Shown: positions 37,728 through 48,600 of the stretch, piece by piece | Layout of the letters: every line of letters starts with the position of its first letter | Numbering within the stretch: position 1 is the stretch's first letter | Assembly (NCBI RefSeq): GCF_003367315.1 | Contig: NZ_CP031415.1 | Span: forward strand, 1-64,000 | Reading direction: 5' to 3' | DNA: 64,000 nucleotides | From: Saccharospirillum mangrovi | GTDB lineage: Bacteria; Pseudomonadota; Gammaproteobacteria; Pseudomonadales; Natronospirillaceae | Made by a program: the position numbers and the translations under genes | Notes under the pieces: model-generated | Seen by the model: only the letters and a program-made list of their open reading frames with translations | Told to the model about the DNA's origin: nothing | The model's database searches: none

Positions 37728-39782
37728 ATGTCGACTCCTGTATTTTTCAGACGCGAGAGATTCACTCGCGTTGCCGTGTCAGCCTTTCCGCTGGTGTTCC
37801 TGGCGGCACCGTCTTTGTCGTTTGCGGAAGAAACCGCCAACAGCTCGAACACCGTCGTGGTGACGGGCACCGCGTTGAAAGTCGAAACGCCTTTGATCGA
37901 AACCCCGCGACCGGCATCGGTTGTGTCTCAGGATGAACTGGAAGAACAGGACGTTCAGGCGGTTGATGAAGCGTTTCGTTATCGTGCCGGTGTGGTCAGC
38001 GGCCAGTTTGGTGGCGACAACGATGCCGACTGGTTAAAGGTGCGTGGTTTCGACCAATCGACATACCAGGACGGCATGCGGGTGTTCAAAGACGGCTACT
38101 ACTATTGGGTGGCCGAGCCCTACGGTCTGGAACAGATTGATTTGCTGAAAGGCCCGTCGTCCAACCTCTATGGTGAAGCCGAACCGGGTGGTCTGGTTAA
38201 CCTGCAAAGCAAACGCCCGACTGACGAAGCCCAAGGCCGCATCGATGTTCAGGTTGGTAACCGAGAACACCTGAAGGTGGGCATGGATCAATCGGATCAA
38301 TTCGGCAACTACGACAACGTTCGCTACCGCCTGGTTGCGCTTTACCGTTCAGAAAATGGCGATCTGGATAACACCGAAAGCGAACGGTTGTTTGTCGCTC
38401 CCAGCCTGGAATGGGCCATCAGCGATGCCACCAGCCTGACGCTGTTGGCGAGTGTCCAGAAAGACGACGCCATTCCGTACAACGGCTTCAAACCCATCGC
38501 CGGAACGATTGACACCAGCGGTGGCGAAATCGATCCGTCGACCTCTTACGGCGAACCGGATTACGACACCAATGATCGTACCCAAACCTCTTTGGGTTAC
38601 GAGTTCAGCCACGAATTCAGCGACAGCCTGCGCTTCCAGCAACACGCGCGTTACAGCGAACTGGATCTGTTGTTGCGCTCGACCTATTTCTCATACGCAT
38701 CCGGTTCAACCGCTAACCGCGGACACGTACACCGCGACGGTCGCATTAAAAGCCTAACGCTCGACAACCAGTTGATCAGCGAACTGTCATTGGGTGCGCT
38801 GGATAACACCTTGCTGGTCGGTCTGGATGTCCAGGACGTTAATAAAAGAGGCAACAGCTTCGATGACTTTTCGACCTTTGGTAGCGTCGATCTGTTCAAC
38901 CCGGTGTACGGCAACTACACCCCGGTGGCCGACAGTGATTTGAGTGACGTCTCCGTCACCAAGCAGCAAATCGGTGCCTATCTGCAAAACCAGGTGCGCT
39001 GGGACGATCGTTGGTTGGCGCAAGGCGGCGTTCGTTATGACTGGGTTGAAACGGAAAACAAAGAGACGTCGGAATCGACCAGTCTGGAAGCGTCATCCTT
39101 CTCCGGTGGCTTGATGTATCTGTCGGACCAGGGTGTGTCGCCGTACGTCAGCTACACCGAATCGTTCGAACCCACTACCAGCGCCGATATTGATGGCGAT
39201 CTGTACGAGCCGACGCAAGGCTATCAATTGGACGCGGGCGTAAAAGTGACGCCGTTTGACGTCGATGGTTACCTGACCGTCTCGGTATTCAAAATCGAAG
39301 AAGAGAACGCCCTGGTGCGCAACGGCAGCGGCCAAATCGTGCAGGACGGTTCCACCCGTCACGCCACCGGTGTGGAAATTGAAGGTGTTGGCTATGTCAC
39401 GGATTCACTGCAACTGATGGCCAGCTACACCTACAACGATGCCTATACCGACGACGGCACCGATAAAACCGGCGAAGCATTGATTCCGACACATCAGGCA
39501 TCGGTGTGGGCGGACTATGCGTTCAGCGGAGGAGTGCTGCGTGGTCTGACGTTGGGTGGTGGCGTTCGCTTTGTCGGTGAAACCGAGTACGAAGCCGGCG
39601 ATGTAACCGTCCCGGCTTATACCCTGTTTGATTTGATGGCGGGTTACGCCTTTGCCGATGGTTGGCAGACTCAGGTCAACGTGAAAAATGTGACCGATGA
39701 AACCTACGTCGCCGCTTGCGATTTCTGGTGTTACTACGGCGAATCGCGCAAGGCGACGGCCAGCCTGAGTTATCAGTGGTAA
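37728..39782 (+). CDS. TonB-dependent siderophore-type receptor
   Basis: An outer-membrane beta-barrel importer of 684 residues. It has a signal peptide ending near SLSFA, a TonB box-like NTVVVTGTA, a plug domain (about 55-165) with VRGFDQSTYQDGMR and IDLLKGPSSNLYGEAEPGGLVN typical of ferric-siderophore receptors, and a 22-strand barrel ending in an aromatic residue (SLSYQW). There is no N-terminal signalling (STN) domain, so it does not signal FecA-style. Its start at 37728 has TGAGG upstream, and a Fur-like box suggests iron repression. The ligand is unknown. Confidence 0.92.
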   Translation: MSTPVFFRRERFTRVAVSAFPLVFLAAPSLSFAEETANSSNTVVVTGTALKVETPLIETPRPASVVSQDELEEQDVQAVDEAFRYRAGVVSGQFGGDNDADWLKVRGFDQSTYQDGMRVFKDGYYYWVAEPYGLEQIDLLKGPSSNLYGEAEPGGLVNLQSKRPTDEAQGRIDVQVGNREHLKVGMDQSDQFGNYDNVRYRLVALYRSENGDLDNTESERLFVAPSLEWAISDATSLTLLASVQKDDAIPYNGFKPIAGTIDTSGGEIDPSTSYGEPDYDTNDRTQTSLGYEFSHEFSDSLRFQQHARYSELDLLLRSTYFSYASGSTANRGHVHRDGRIKSLTLDNQLISELSLGALDNTLLVGLDVQDVNKRGNSFDDFSTFGSVDLFNPVYGNYTPVADSDLSDVSVTKQQIGAYLQNQVRWDDRWLAQGGVRYDWVETENKETSESTSLEASSFSGGLMYLSDQGVSPYVSYTESFEPTTSADIDGDLYEPTQGYQLDAGVKVTPFDVDGYLTVSVFKIEEENALVRNGSGQIVQDGSTRHATGVEIEGVGYVTDSLQLMASYTYNDAYTDDGTDKTGEALIPTHQASVWADYAFSGGVLRGLTLGGGVRFVGETEYEAGDVTVPAYTLFDLMAGYAFADGWQTQVNVKNVTDETYVAACDFWCYYGESRKATASLSYQW

Positions 39783-40481
39783 TCAGCGGCTGAGGTCGGT
39801 CGGTTCGTGGCGATAGCGTCGCTCCGGCCGACCGACACTGCCGTAATTTACTTCTGCAACCAGCTCGCCGGCACTGACCAGATATTCCAGGTAGCGGCGG
39901 GCGGTGGTGCGGGATGCGCCGATGCGCTGACCAACGGCATCGGCGCTCCACGGGCCATCGCTGAGCAGCACTTTGCGAATGGTGTCGAGCGTCAGGGCGT
40001 CGATGCCTTTGGGTAATCGTTCCGGCTCGTTGCCGATGTCGCTTTGTCCGCGCGGCAGTAACGCATCCAATTCCTTTTGCGCCACCCGTTCGAGGTTGTC
40101 GAGCCGGTCCCGGTGCTGTCGATAATGCTGCATCGCCTCTTCCAGGCGCTCATAAACCAGCGGTTTGAGAATGTAATCGAACACGCCGCCGTGCAGTGCC
40201 GAGCGCAGCGTATCGACTTCGCGTGCAGCGGTGACCAGGATGATGTCGGTATTGGCGTTACGGGCGCGCAAGCTGCGCAGCAAATCGAGACCGTTGCCGT
40301 CGGGAAAGAACACATCGAGCAACATCAAATCCGGCTTAAGCACCTCGACCAGATCTTCCGCGTCCGTCAGGTTGTGGGCGATGCCACAGAGTTCGACGGC
40401 TTCCAGCCGTTCAACAAAGCGACGCTGAATTTCCGCGATTTGCGGGTCGTCCTCGACCACCAGCAAGCGAATCAATCTCAT
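39783..40481 (-). CDS. CitB/DcuR-type response regulator
   Basis: A 232-residue regulator with an N-terminal receiver (LLVVEDDPQIAEIQRRFVE, phospho-acceptor in LMLLDVFFPDGNGLDLL, conserved Lys in YILKPLVYERL) and a C-terminal helix-turn-helix (DAVGQRIGASRTTARRYLEYL) of the CitB/DpiA class. It overlaps the sensor kinase stop by 4 bp. The pair is divergent from tctCBA, its likely target. Confidence 0.93.
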   Translation of the reverse strand: MRLIRLLVVEDDPQIAEIQRRFVERLEAVELCGIAHNLTDAEDLVEVLKPDLMLLDVFFPDGNGLDLLRSLRARNANTDIILVTAAREVDTLRSALHGGVFDYILKPLVYERLEEAMQHYRQHRDRLDNLERVAQKELDALLPRGQSDIGNEPERLPKGIDALTLDTIRKVLLSDGPWSADAVGQRIGASRTTARRYLEYLVSAGELVAEVNYGSVGRPERRYRHEPTDLSR

Positions 40482-42094
40482 CGGTAGACATCCCCCTCCG
40501 GCCGTTTGGGCAGGTACAACGTGAAGCGGCTGCCGGTTTGCAGCACTTCCAGTGTAATCGAGCCACCCCAGCGGGCAACGAAGGAGCGCACCAGATGCAG
40601 ACCCAAGCCGTGATTGGTGTCGTTTTTGGTGGTCACGCCTTTCTCGAAAATGCGTTCGCGTTGTTCATTGGGCACGCCCGGCCCCTGGTCTTCGACTTCA
40701 AAAATCAGGTCGTGGCCCAGATCGGTCATGCTCAGATGCACCTGACCGCTGTCGGGGCGTGACTGGCGCGTAGCCTCCAGCGCGTTGTCGATCAGGTTGC
40801 CGACCACGCTGACCAACTGGTCGCGCGGCAGACGATCAGGCAATTCAGTCATCCGGCTGTCCGGGTCGATGATCAACTGCAAACCCATTTCCCGGGCGCG
40901 GTTGTATTTGCCCAGCAGGCAACCGGCGAGCAGCGGGTCCGGCACCGCTTCGAGCAACAGTTGAATCAGCGCCTGATGGTCGCTGACTTCACTGCCGATC
41001 AGCGCCAGGGCTTCATCTTGAGCGCCGAGCTGAATCAGGCCGGCGATGGTGTGCAATTTGTTGGAGTATTCGTGCGTTTGTGAGCGCAGCGTGTCGGCGT
41101 ATTGTTGAATGCGGGTTAACTGGCGACTGACCTGATCCAGCTCATCGCGCAGCCGGAACGACGACACCACGCCGATCAACTCACCGTCCTGTTTCACCGG
41201 CAGGCGGTTGACGATCATGTGGCGTTCGTTCATCCAGACTTCCTGATCGAACTGCGGCTCGCCACTTTCCAGTACCGGCATCAAACCGCTTTCAGGAACG
41301 ACGTCGTTGATTTCGCGGCCGATCAGCGGCGTATCCGGTGCCAGACCGAGGGTTTCGATAGCGGTGCGGTTAACCGTGGTGATCTGGCCGTCGCGATTAA
41401 CAGCGATGATCCCCTCACGCACCGACTGCAATGTCGCATCGAGCTCTTCAAACAGCCGGGCAATCTGCTCCGGCTCCAACCCAAAAATGGCCTTCTTGAA
41501 ACGCCCGGCGATGATGATGGCGGCCGCCACACTGCACAACAGCATCAACGCCATACCGGCGACCAAGACCTGTTTGTATCGATTGATGGTGGCGCGCACC
41601 TGATTCAGCGAATAACCGACCGACACCAGACCGATGATGTCGCGGCCGCTGGCATCGAACACCGGCGCCTTGCCACGCATCGATTCGCCCAGGCTGCCGT
41701 GCGCTTTATTGACGTAAGCACGGCCATCGAGCAGCGCAATTTCGCCTTTGTCGCCATCGTCGTCAGCCATCGAATGGCCAATGCGTTCCGGGTTGGGGTG
41801 TGCTAACCGAATGTTGTTGGCGTCGCCAATAACAATAAACAGCGCTTCATTGGTTTCTGCCAATTTGAGGCTAAGCTGTTGCAGCTGGTCGGTATCTCGT
41901 TGTTCGATGCCGCTGATGACGGTCGGCATGGCCGCGATGGTTTTTGCCACCATCAACGCGCGCTGGCCGATTTGTTCGTCCAGCGACTGGCTCAGGTATT
42001 GCCAGGCGAACCCGCCGATGACGCCGGTTTGCACAGCGCTTACCAAGCCGAGGGCTAAAATCATGCGGGTTTTGAGTTTGAGTTTTTTGAACAC
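40478..42094 (-). CDS. CitA/DcuS-type sensor histidine kinase
   Basis: A 538-residue inner-membrane kinase that senses carboxylates through a periplasmic PAS-like domain. It has a first membrane helix (about 13-33), the periplasmic sensor (about 35-175), a second helix (about 178-198), a cytoplasmic PAS (about 215-320), the family H-box THEYSNKLHTIAGLIQLG, and an ATPase domain with GNLIDNALEATRQ, DQGPGVP and NHGLGLHLVRSF. It starts with GTG and lies 285 bp from the divergent tctC start. The exact ligand cannot be told. Confidence 0.92.
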   Translation of the reverse strand: MFKKLKLKTRMILALGLVSAVQTGVIGGFAWQYLSQSLDEQIGQRALMVAKTIAAMPTVISGIEQRDTDQLQQLSLKLAETNEALFIVIGDANNIRLAHPNPERIGHSMADDDGDKGEIALLDGRAYVNKAHGSLGESMRGKAPVFDASGRDIIGLVSVGYSLNQVRATINRYKQVLVAGMALMLLCSVAAAIIIAGRFKKAIFGLEPEQIARLFEELDATLQSVREGIIAVNRDGQITTVNRTAIETLGLAPDTPLIGREINDVVPESGLMPVLESGEPQFDQEVWMNERHMIVNRLPVKQDGELIGVVSSFRLRDELDQVSRQLTRIQQYADTLRSQTHEYSNKLHTIAGLIQLGAQDEALALIGSEVSDHQALIQLLLEAVPDPLLAGCLLGKYNRAREMGLQLIIDPDSRMTELPDRLPRDQLVSVVGNLIDNALEATRQSRPDSGQVHLSMTDLGHDLIFEVEDQGPGVPNEQRERIFEKGVTTKNDTNHGLGLHLVRSFVARWGGSITLEVLQTGSRFTLYLPKRPEGDVYR

Positions 42095-42379
42095 AAAAGG
42101 CGCGCTGCTGTGGGTGAATGGAAGGGAAGTCGGAGCAATCCATTGCCGATTGAAACACGTTCAACCAGAGTTCCAGGCGCGCTGCAAGCCTAGCGGATAC
42201 GTCCGGGCATTACCCGTGAACAGAATGAACAATATTGCGTTTATATTCGATAAAAGTTTTACGTCCACAAGCTGGTGGCGGTTCCCTGCTCGACCTACCG
42301 TCCGGTCTGGCCACGGCCGCACCTCGGCCGATGGCCGGCTGCGACTGTCAGCCTACAACAACAATGAGAGGACAACCCA

Positions 42380-43357
42380 ATGAAGCTCAAACAAAGCCTT
42401 TCTATGCTGGCCGCTCTGGCTGTCAGTGCAACTACCTTGGCCTGGGAACCCAGCGGCCGTGTCGAATGTATTGCACCGGCAGACCCGGGCGGCGGCTGGG
42501 ATTTCACCTGCCGCAGCGTCGGTCAGGTGCTGGAAGAACTCGACATGGTGCCGGGTAACGTTCAGACCACCAACATGGCCGGTGCCGGTGGCGGTGTTGC
42601 TTTCGCGCACACTGTCAGTAAGCGCGGCAGCGACGACCAACTGCTGGTCGCAGCGTCCACCGCTACCACCACGCGTCTGGCCCAGCAGCAATTCCCGGGC
42701 ATGAACGCGGACATGGTTAAGTGGGTTGGCGCTCTGGGCGCGGACTACGGCGTCATCGCAGTCGCTAACGACTCAAAATACGAAAACCTGAACCAGTTGA
42801 TGGACGCGCTGAAAGCCGACCCGCGTTCCGTTAAGTTCGCCGGTGGCAGCGCCAACGGTGGCTGGGATCACCTGAAAGCCCTGATCGCCGCCAAAGCTGC
42901 AGGCGTTGAAAACCTGCCGCGCATTCCGTACCTGTCGTACAACAACGGTGGCGAAGCCATGACTCAGGTCATCGGCGGCCATGTTGATGCCTTCACTGGC
43001 GACATCAGTGAAGCGACTGGTTTCATCGAATCGGGTGATCTGCGTGTGTTGGCCGTACTGGCTGAAGACCGTCTGCCGGGCCGTTTTGCCAACATCCCGA
43101 CCGCACGTGAGCAAGGCATCGATGCACTGGGTCCGAACTGGCGCGGTTTCTACATGCCGGCCGATGCCGATGCGGAAGCTCAGGCTTACTGGGTTAACGC
43201 CATCGACGAGCTGTACGCCAGCGACGAGTGGAAAGATGTTATGGCTCGCAACGGTCTGATTCCGTTCCACCCGCCGGCTAACGAGTTCGAAAGCTTCGTC
43301 CGCGCTCAAGTAGCTGACATCGAACAACTGTCACGCGAGATCGGATTGCTGAGATGA
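42380..43357 (+). CDS. tctC: Tripartite tricarboxylate transporter substrate-binding protein TctC
   Basis: The 325-residue periplasmic binding protein of a TTT carboxylate transporter. It has a signal peptide (MKLKQSLSMLAALAVSATTLA), the mature start WEPSGRVECIAPADPGGGWD with its ligand-loop glycine run, and VKFAGGSANGGWDHL. GAGAGGA precedes the ATG. It overlaps tctB by 4 bp. The 285-bp gap to the divergent sensor gene is AT-rich near 42225-42260 and should hold the response regulator's sites. Confidence 0.94.
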   Translation: MKLKQSLSMLAALAVSATTLAWEPSGRVECIAPADPGGGWDFTCRSVGQVLEELDMVPGNVQTTNMAGAGGGVAFAHTVSKRGSDDQLLVAASTATTTRLAQQQFPGMNADMVKWVGALGADYGVIAVANDSKYENLNQLMDALKADPRSVKFAGGSANGGWDHLKALIAAKAAGVENLPRIPYLSYNNGGEAMTQVIGGHVDAFTGDISEATGFIESGDLRVLAVLAEDRLPGRFANIPTAREQGIDALGPNWRGFYMPADADAEAQAYWVNAIDELYASDEWKDVMARNGLIPFHPPANEFESFVRAQVADIEQLSREIGLLR

Positions 43358-43812
43358 CAGCACGCGGAGATCGTTTGCTCGGCCTGGTCCTGCTGGTCCT
43401 GGCCGTAGCCTACGGTTGGGCCGCCCAACAATGGCCGCCACCTTTTGGCGGCCATGAGGCGGTTGGACCGCAGACTTTTCCGACCATTCTGTCGGTGGTG
43501 CTGGCGCTGTGCAGTTGCTATCTGATCGCCAAACCCGATCCGGATACCCACTGGCCGGCCAGCCGCACGCTGATGGAATTGGCGGTCGCCGTACTGATCC
43601 TGATTGCCTACGCCGTGTTGCTCGAATGGCTGGGCTTTATTCTGTCGACAACCCTGGCCGTCGGCACGCTGTGCTGGCGCATGGGTGCGCCCGTCAAGAA
43701 TGCCTACCTGACCGGTTTCATCGGTGCTGTGCTGGTGTTTGTCCTGTTCAACCATCTGCTGGAATTGTCGTTACCAGGCGGTCTGTTGGAGCTTGAACGA
43801 TGGACACACTGA
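43354..43812 (+). CDS. tctB: Tripartite tricarboxylate transporter small membrane subunit TctB
   Basis: A 152-residue protein with four hydrophobic segments, the size and topology of TctB, including GHEAVGPQTFPTILSVVLA near the N-terminus. It is coupled to both neighbours, overlapping tctC by 4 bp and tctA by 13 bp. Confidence 0.9.
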   Translation: MTARGDRLLGLVLLVLAVAYGWAAQQWPPPFGGHEAVGPQTFPTILSVVLALCSCYLIAKPDPDTHWPASRTLMELAVAVLILIAYAVLLEWLGFILSTTLAVGTLCWRMGAPVKNAYLTGFIGAVLVFVLFNHLLELSLPGGLLELERWTH

Positions 43813-45326
43813 ACTTTCTGATGCAGGGCTTTGCTGTTGCGTTGCAGCCGCAAAACCTGATGTTCGCGCTGTTCGGCGCCTTCGTCGGAACCCTGATCGG
43901 CGCCCTGCCGGGTTTGGGCCCGGCCAACGGCGTAGCCATTCTGATTCCTCTGGCATTCACGCTGGGGTTATCGGCCGATACCGCCATGATTTTGCTCACC
44001 GCGGTCTACGCCGGTGCCATGTATGGCGGTCGTATCTCCTCCATTCTGCTCAACATTCCCGGCGACGAGCCGGCGATGATGACCTGTCTGGACGGCTATC
44101 CGATGGCGCAAAAAGGCAAAGCCGCAGAAGCGCTGGCGATTTCGGCGATTGCTTCCTTTATGGGTGGCCTGATCGGAACGCTGGGCCTGATTCTGTTGGC
44201 CCCGGTGTTGGCGCGTTTCGCCCTGACCTTTGGCCCGGCGGAATACTTCGCCCTGTTCGTGCTGGCTTTTGCGACCCTGGGTGGCATAACCGGCAAGAAC
44301 CCGGTCAAGACCGTGATCGCAGCAACGCTGGGCATCATGATCTCGACCGTCGGCATTGAAATGGCCACCGGCACGCAGCGCTACACCTTTGGTGTGCTCA
44401 AACTGTACGAAGGCGTCGATTTCATTCTCGCCATCGTCGGTCTGTTCGCCATTTCTGAGTTGATGCTGTTCATCGAAGAACGGGCCGGCGCCGGTCGCAA
44501 GCTGATCCAGGTTGGCAAGCTGTCGCTGCGTCCCAAAGACATCCTCGACACCCTGCCAACCACCGTTCGCGGCGGCATTCTCGGTTTTATCGCCGGTGTA
44601 TTGCCAGGCGCCGGCGCTTCCCTGGGCAGCTTCATCAGCTACACGCTGGAGAAGCAGTACCTGGGCAAGCGCGGTCACTTCGGTGAAGGCGATCCGCGTG
44701 GTGTTGCCGCACCGGAAGCCGGTAACAATGGTGCTTCATCCGGAGCGCTGGTGCCGATGTTGACGCTGGGTGTACCCGGCAGTGGCACCACGGCGGTGTT
44801 GTTGGCGATGTTGATCTCGCTGAACATCACGCCCGGCCCGCTGATGTTTACTCAGAATGCCGACATCGTATGGGGCGTCATTGCCGCCTTGTTGATCGGT
44901 AACTTTGTGCTGTTGCTGCTGAACATTCCGCTGGTCGGATTCTTCGTGAAGCTGCTGTCAGTGCCGCCGATGTACTTGTTGCCGGTGGTTACCATGGTCG
45001 CCTTTGTCGGCATTTACTCCATCAGCCACGCCACCTTCGATCTGTACTTCATGGTCGCCTTTGGCGTGTTCGGTTATTTGCTGCGCAAGCTGGAAATACC
45101 CCTGGTTCCGATCATTCTCGGCATGCTGTTAGGCCCGGAAATGGAGAAGAACCTGAGCCACGCCATGGTGCTGTCGGACGGTGACTGGTCCATCTTGTGG
45201 GGCAGTCCGTTGGCGGCCGGTTTGTGGACGCTGGCGGTGTTGGGCTTGGTCCTGCCGTATTTGGTGGGGCCGATGCTGCGCCGGCGCATGCGCGAAAGCA
45301 TGACCGAAAGCCAGACCAGCGACTGA
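43800..45326 (+). CDS. tctA: Tripartite tricarboxylate transporter large permease TctA
   Basis: The 508-residue permease has about twelve membrane segments and the two family motifs: GTLIGALPGLGPANGVAILIPL near residue 28 and the related GFIAGVLPGAGASLGSFISY near 263, plus VPGSGTTAVLLAML. Together with TctC and TctB it imports citrate-like or other carboxylates using the ion gradient. A terminator follows the stop. Confidence 0.95.
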   Translation: MDTLNFLMQGFAVALQPQNLMFALFGAFVGTLIGALPGLGPANGVAILIPLAFTLGLSADTAMILLTAVYAGAMYGGRISSILLNIPGDEPAMMTCLDGYPMAQKGKAAEALAISAIASFMGGLIGTLGLILLAPVLARFALTFGPAEYFALFVLAFATLGGITGKNPVKTVIAATLGIMISTVGIEMATGTQRYTFGVLKLYEGVDFILAIVGLFAISELMLFIEERAGAGRKLIQVGKLSLRPKDILDTLPTTVRGGILGFIAGVLPGAGASLGSFISYTLEKQYLGKRGHFGEGDPRGVAAPEAGNNGASSGALVPMLTLGVPGSGTTAVLLAMLISLNITPGPLMFTQNADIVWGVIAALLIGNFVLLLLNIPLVGFFVKLLSVPPMYLLPVVTMVAFVGIYSISHATFDLYFMVAFGVFGYLLRKLEIPLVPIILGMLLGPEMEKNLSHAMVLSDGDWSILWGSPLAAGLWTLAVLGLVLPYLVGPMLRRRMRESMTESQTSD

Positions 45327-45348
45327 GGTCTGCCTGCGGTTCATTAGA

Positions 45349-45376
45349 AAAGCGGCCTTCGGGTCGCTTTTTTTGT
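45349..45376 (+). terminator. Intrinsic terminator after tctA
   Basis: The stem AAGCGGCC / GGTCGCTT (one G-T wobble) closes a TTCG tetraloop at 45358-45361 and runs into seven or more Ts. Confidence 0.85.
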
Positions 45377-45658
45377 TTTTGGCGTGAACAAAACCCCGCA
45401 GTTTGCCTGCCTGGCACTCCGAGACGCTGCCACAGCGAACACCCTGTTGAGACGTAAAAATGTGACACCCTTATCAATTCGTTAAAGCCAACCCGCTATT
45501 TCGGTTTTTTCAAACGTTTCGGGCAAAAATTCCACCATCAGCAAAACGATTACTCAAACGGCCACCGTTTAGGCTTTCTCCGGGTTTTTTCAGCGGATGG
45601 ATTTTCAACGTCCCAAACCGCTGCCCGCCAGAAGTACGGACTTCCCGGAGATTCGATC

Positions 45659-48600
45659 ATGCCGCACGCAAAGCCATTGAGCCGTTACTGCTTCCCCCGA
45701 CTGTTGTTCTGCCTGGTCATGGTGTTGGCCGGCTGTAGCAGCCCAGAAGACCCGCCCAAAAAAGAGCCACCGCCATCGGCCCCGTCGCAAGCCGACACCT
45801 TTACGCTGGGCGGAGCCGTTGTCGGCTCGACCGGCCAAATAACGCTCAGGCTCTTTAACAGTGATGAAGACCTCACGCGCACGGGCAACGGCGAATTCGT
45901 GTTCCAGACCCGACTGGAAGACGGTATGCAATACGGCGTCAGCATTGTCACGCCACCGTCTGGCCAGCAATGCCGCTTTGCCAATAACACGCAACATCAG
46001 GTCGGCACGCTGGGCAATGGAAACGTCACCAACCTGAATGTAACGTGCTCGGCCATCCCCGATCCGGTATCGATCAGCGGGAGCGTGACGGGTTTGTCGG
46101 GTGAACTGGGCATCAGCCTGGGCGATGACGGGAGCAATGTCGTCACCTTAACCAGCGACTCGGACTTCACCTTTTCAGACCTGGCGGCGAATGCGTCTTA
46201 CACACTGACAATTACCTACATGCCGACGGCGCAGCAGTGTTTCTTCCTCGACGGCGACACAAAGACAGAGAGCCTGACCGTTCCGGTAAGCATCACCGAC
46301 GTCACCGATATTCAGATCAACTGCGTTGACCGCACTTTCTCCATCAGCGGCAGGGTAACGGGGTTGTCGGGGCAAATGGACTTAAATATCAAAGACAGCA
46401 ATGGCATTTCGCACGGCAGCGCAATTATGGACAGCGCGGCGAATACGGATTTCACCTTTGAAAATCTGCCCGCTAATGCAAGTTACACGCTATCCGTTGC
46501 CAGCAAACCGGACACTCAACAATGCGAGTTCAACAACGAAATTACCCGGACGGTCGAAGTGCAGATGGCCAATGTGTCGGGTATTACCGTGACGTGCTTC
46601 GCCATACCCAACTACACCGTCAAAGCCAACATCAGCGGCTGGGTGGGTACTGGCATCGGCCAGCTGGAATTAACTGACGATTCAGGGCAAACACAAACAC
46701 AAACTCTGGACGTATCTGAAAATGGCACATTCACCTTCGACACCCCGTTGCCCCGGCGTACGCTCTACACCGTGGCTTTCTCCTTCTTTCCTGAAACGAT
46801 GAGGCCGTGTTACTTCGGTACCAACGGCGCTAATACGACAACCGGCATCCAAACGTCCGTGACGGTCACCATCCAGTGCAGCGAGAGGCCAAGGTACTCT
46901 CTTTCGATTCAGGGTTTGTTGCCGCCGACAAAAATCGTCGCCAGCGTCGTAGGCGATGACAGCTCTAACGAGTACACCACCAATGGCGAGCACTTCGTCG
47001 ATTACGTAGACGAGGGGCTCTCAATCACACTGTTAAACGACATCAGCGAAGTGGGACCCGCGCAACGCCAAATCTGCACATTCGCGGGCAGTACAATAAT
47101 TCCGACAACCAGCCCTAGGAGAGTGACGGTTTCTCCTAATCAGGGTAATTACAGTCACTCTATCAACTGTGCTCTTGCCCCGACTGAACTCACCATGGCA
47201 CCGTCGGGCATCAAAACCCTCGAATTCCGTTGGCCGTCGGATGCTCGCTTCAGCTATCGGTTGTTGGAACGCATCGACGACCCGGACCCCAACAGCGGCG
47301 ATTGGACGCCCATCCAACCTACCCGGGACGGTACGGGTGAGACGATGATTTATCGCCATGTAGTGCCGCTCTATGCGCTCACTCACCGCGAATACATCCT
47401 GGAAACCTGCTACACCGATACTGCCGGAAAAAACCACTGCCAAGACAGCACCGAATTAACGACTCGAGGTGTTGAAGCGCAGTACAACTACCTGCTGGGC
47501 AGCATTGGTTATTTCAAAGGCGGGGATGAAACCAACGCGGGCAATCTGTTTGGTCGATCAGTCAGCCTGAGTGACGACGGCACTGTGATGGCCGTGGGCG
47601 CTTATGGTTTTGATCGTCAGCTTCCGTACCAGGAAAATTCTGGCGGCGTCTTTATCTTCCGTAAGACCGATGGCGTTTGGGCGCAGGAAGGCGCTGTCGC
47701 ACTGGTGCCTAACCTTCCCCACGGTGAGGCGTATGACCATGTTGGCATGGCCGTCAGCCTGAGCGGCAACGGTGAGTACCTGGCTGTTGGTGCGCCGGAT
47801 GAAGATGGTAGTGGTGAATTTGCGAATCCTGCGCACGATAACGGCGACCCGCAGTCTGGGGCGGTCTATGTTTTTCATCACGAAGACGGTGAATGGGTGC
47901 AGCAGGCCTATCTAAAACCGGAGCTCAACGGCGAGAGAGCAGGCCAACTCTATGGGTTAGCTCTCAGCTTGGACTACGAAGGGTCAACACTTATCGTAGG
48001 TGCAAATAAGGCTAGCTATTGGTCGTCTGATCTAGGAGAAAACGAAAACGAATATTTGGAAGACAGAGGCCTGGGCTATCTGTACAGCCGCGTCGATATC
48101 AGTTGGGTTTTTAGTACTCTGATCTATGAGGTTTCTGGGGATAAAGCAAGAGTGGGGCATTCCGTCAGCATCAACGGCATCGGAAATACAATAGCCCTGG
48201 GTGCACCACAAGCACCCAATAACAATGCGATTGGACGAGGCGCCGTTCAGGTGTATTCCCGCCCCAACCATATTAGCGCACCCGGGTACTTGGTTGGCCC
48301 AACCTTCATCCGATCCCCCGATCCAACCCCAGATCAGGGCTTCTTTGGTGGCTCCGTCAGTGTGAGTGATAACGGGAAGGTGATTGCCATTGGTGACCCT
48401 TGGAGCAGCCGGCCGGGCGCGGGCATCAATCCAACACAGGGCATTGCTCGCTCCCAATCAGGCTCCGTTTATATTTACCGTTGGCACGATGGCGATGGCT
48501 GGCAACAGGAAGTTCATATCAAGGCGAAATACCCAGGCCCGGAAGATATGTTTGGCACGCACGTCAGCCTGAGCAATGACGGAAGACGGCTGGCCGTCAG

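Noticed and set aside
42276-42291. Sigma-54 promoter upstream of tctC
   Set aside because: TGGCGG and TGCT resemble the -24/-12 elements, but only nine bases separate the GG and GC pairs instead of ten, and the match is poor.
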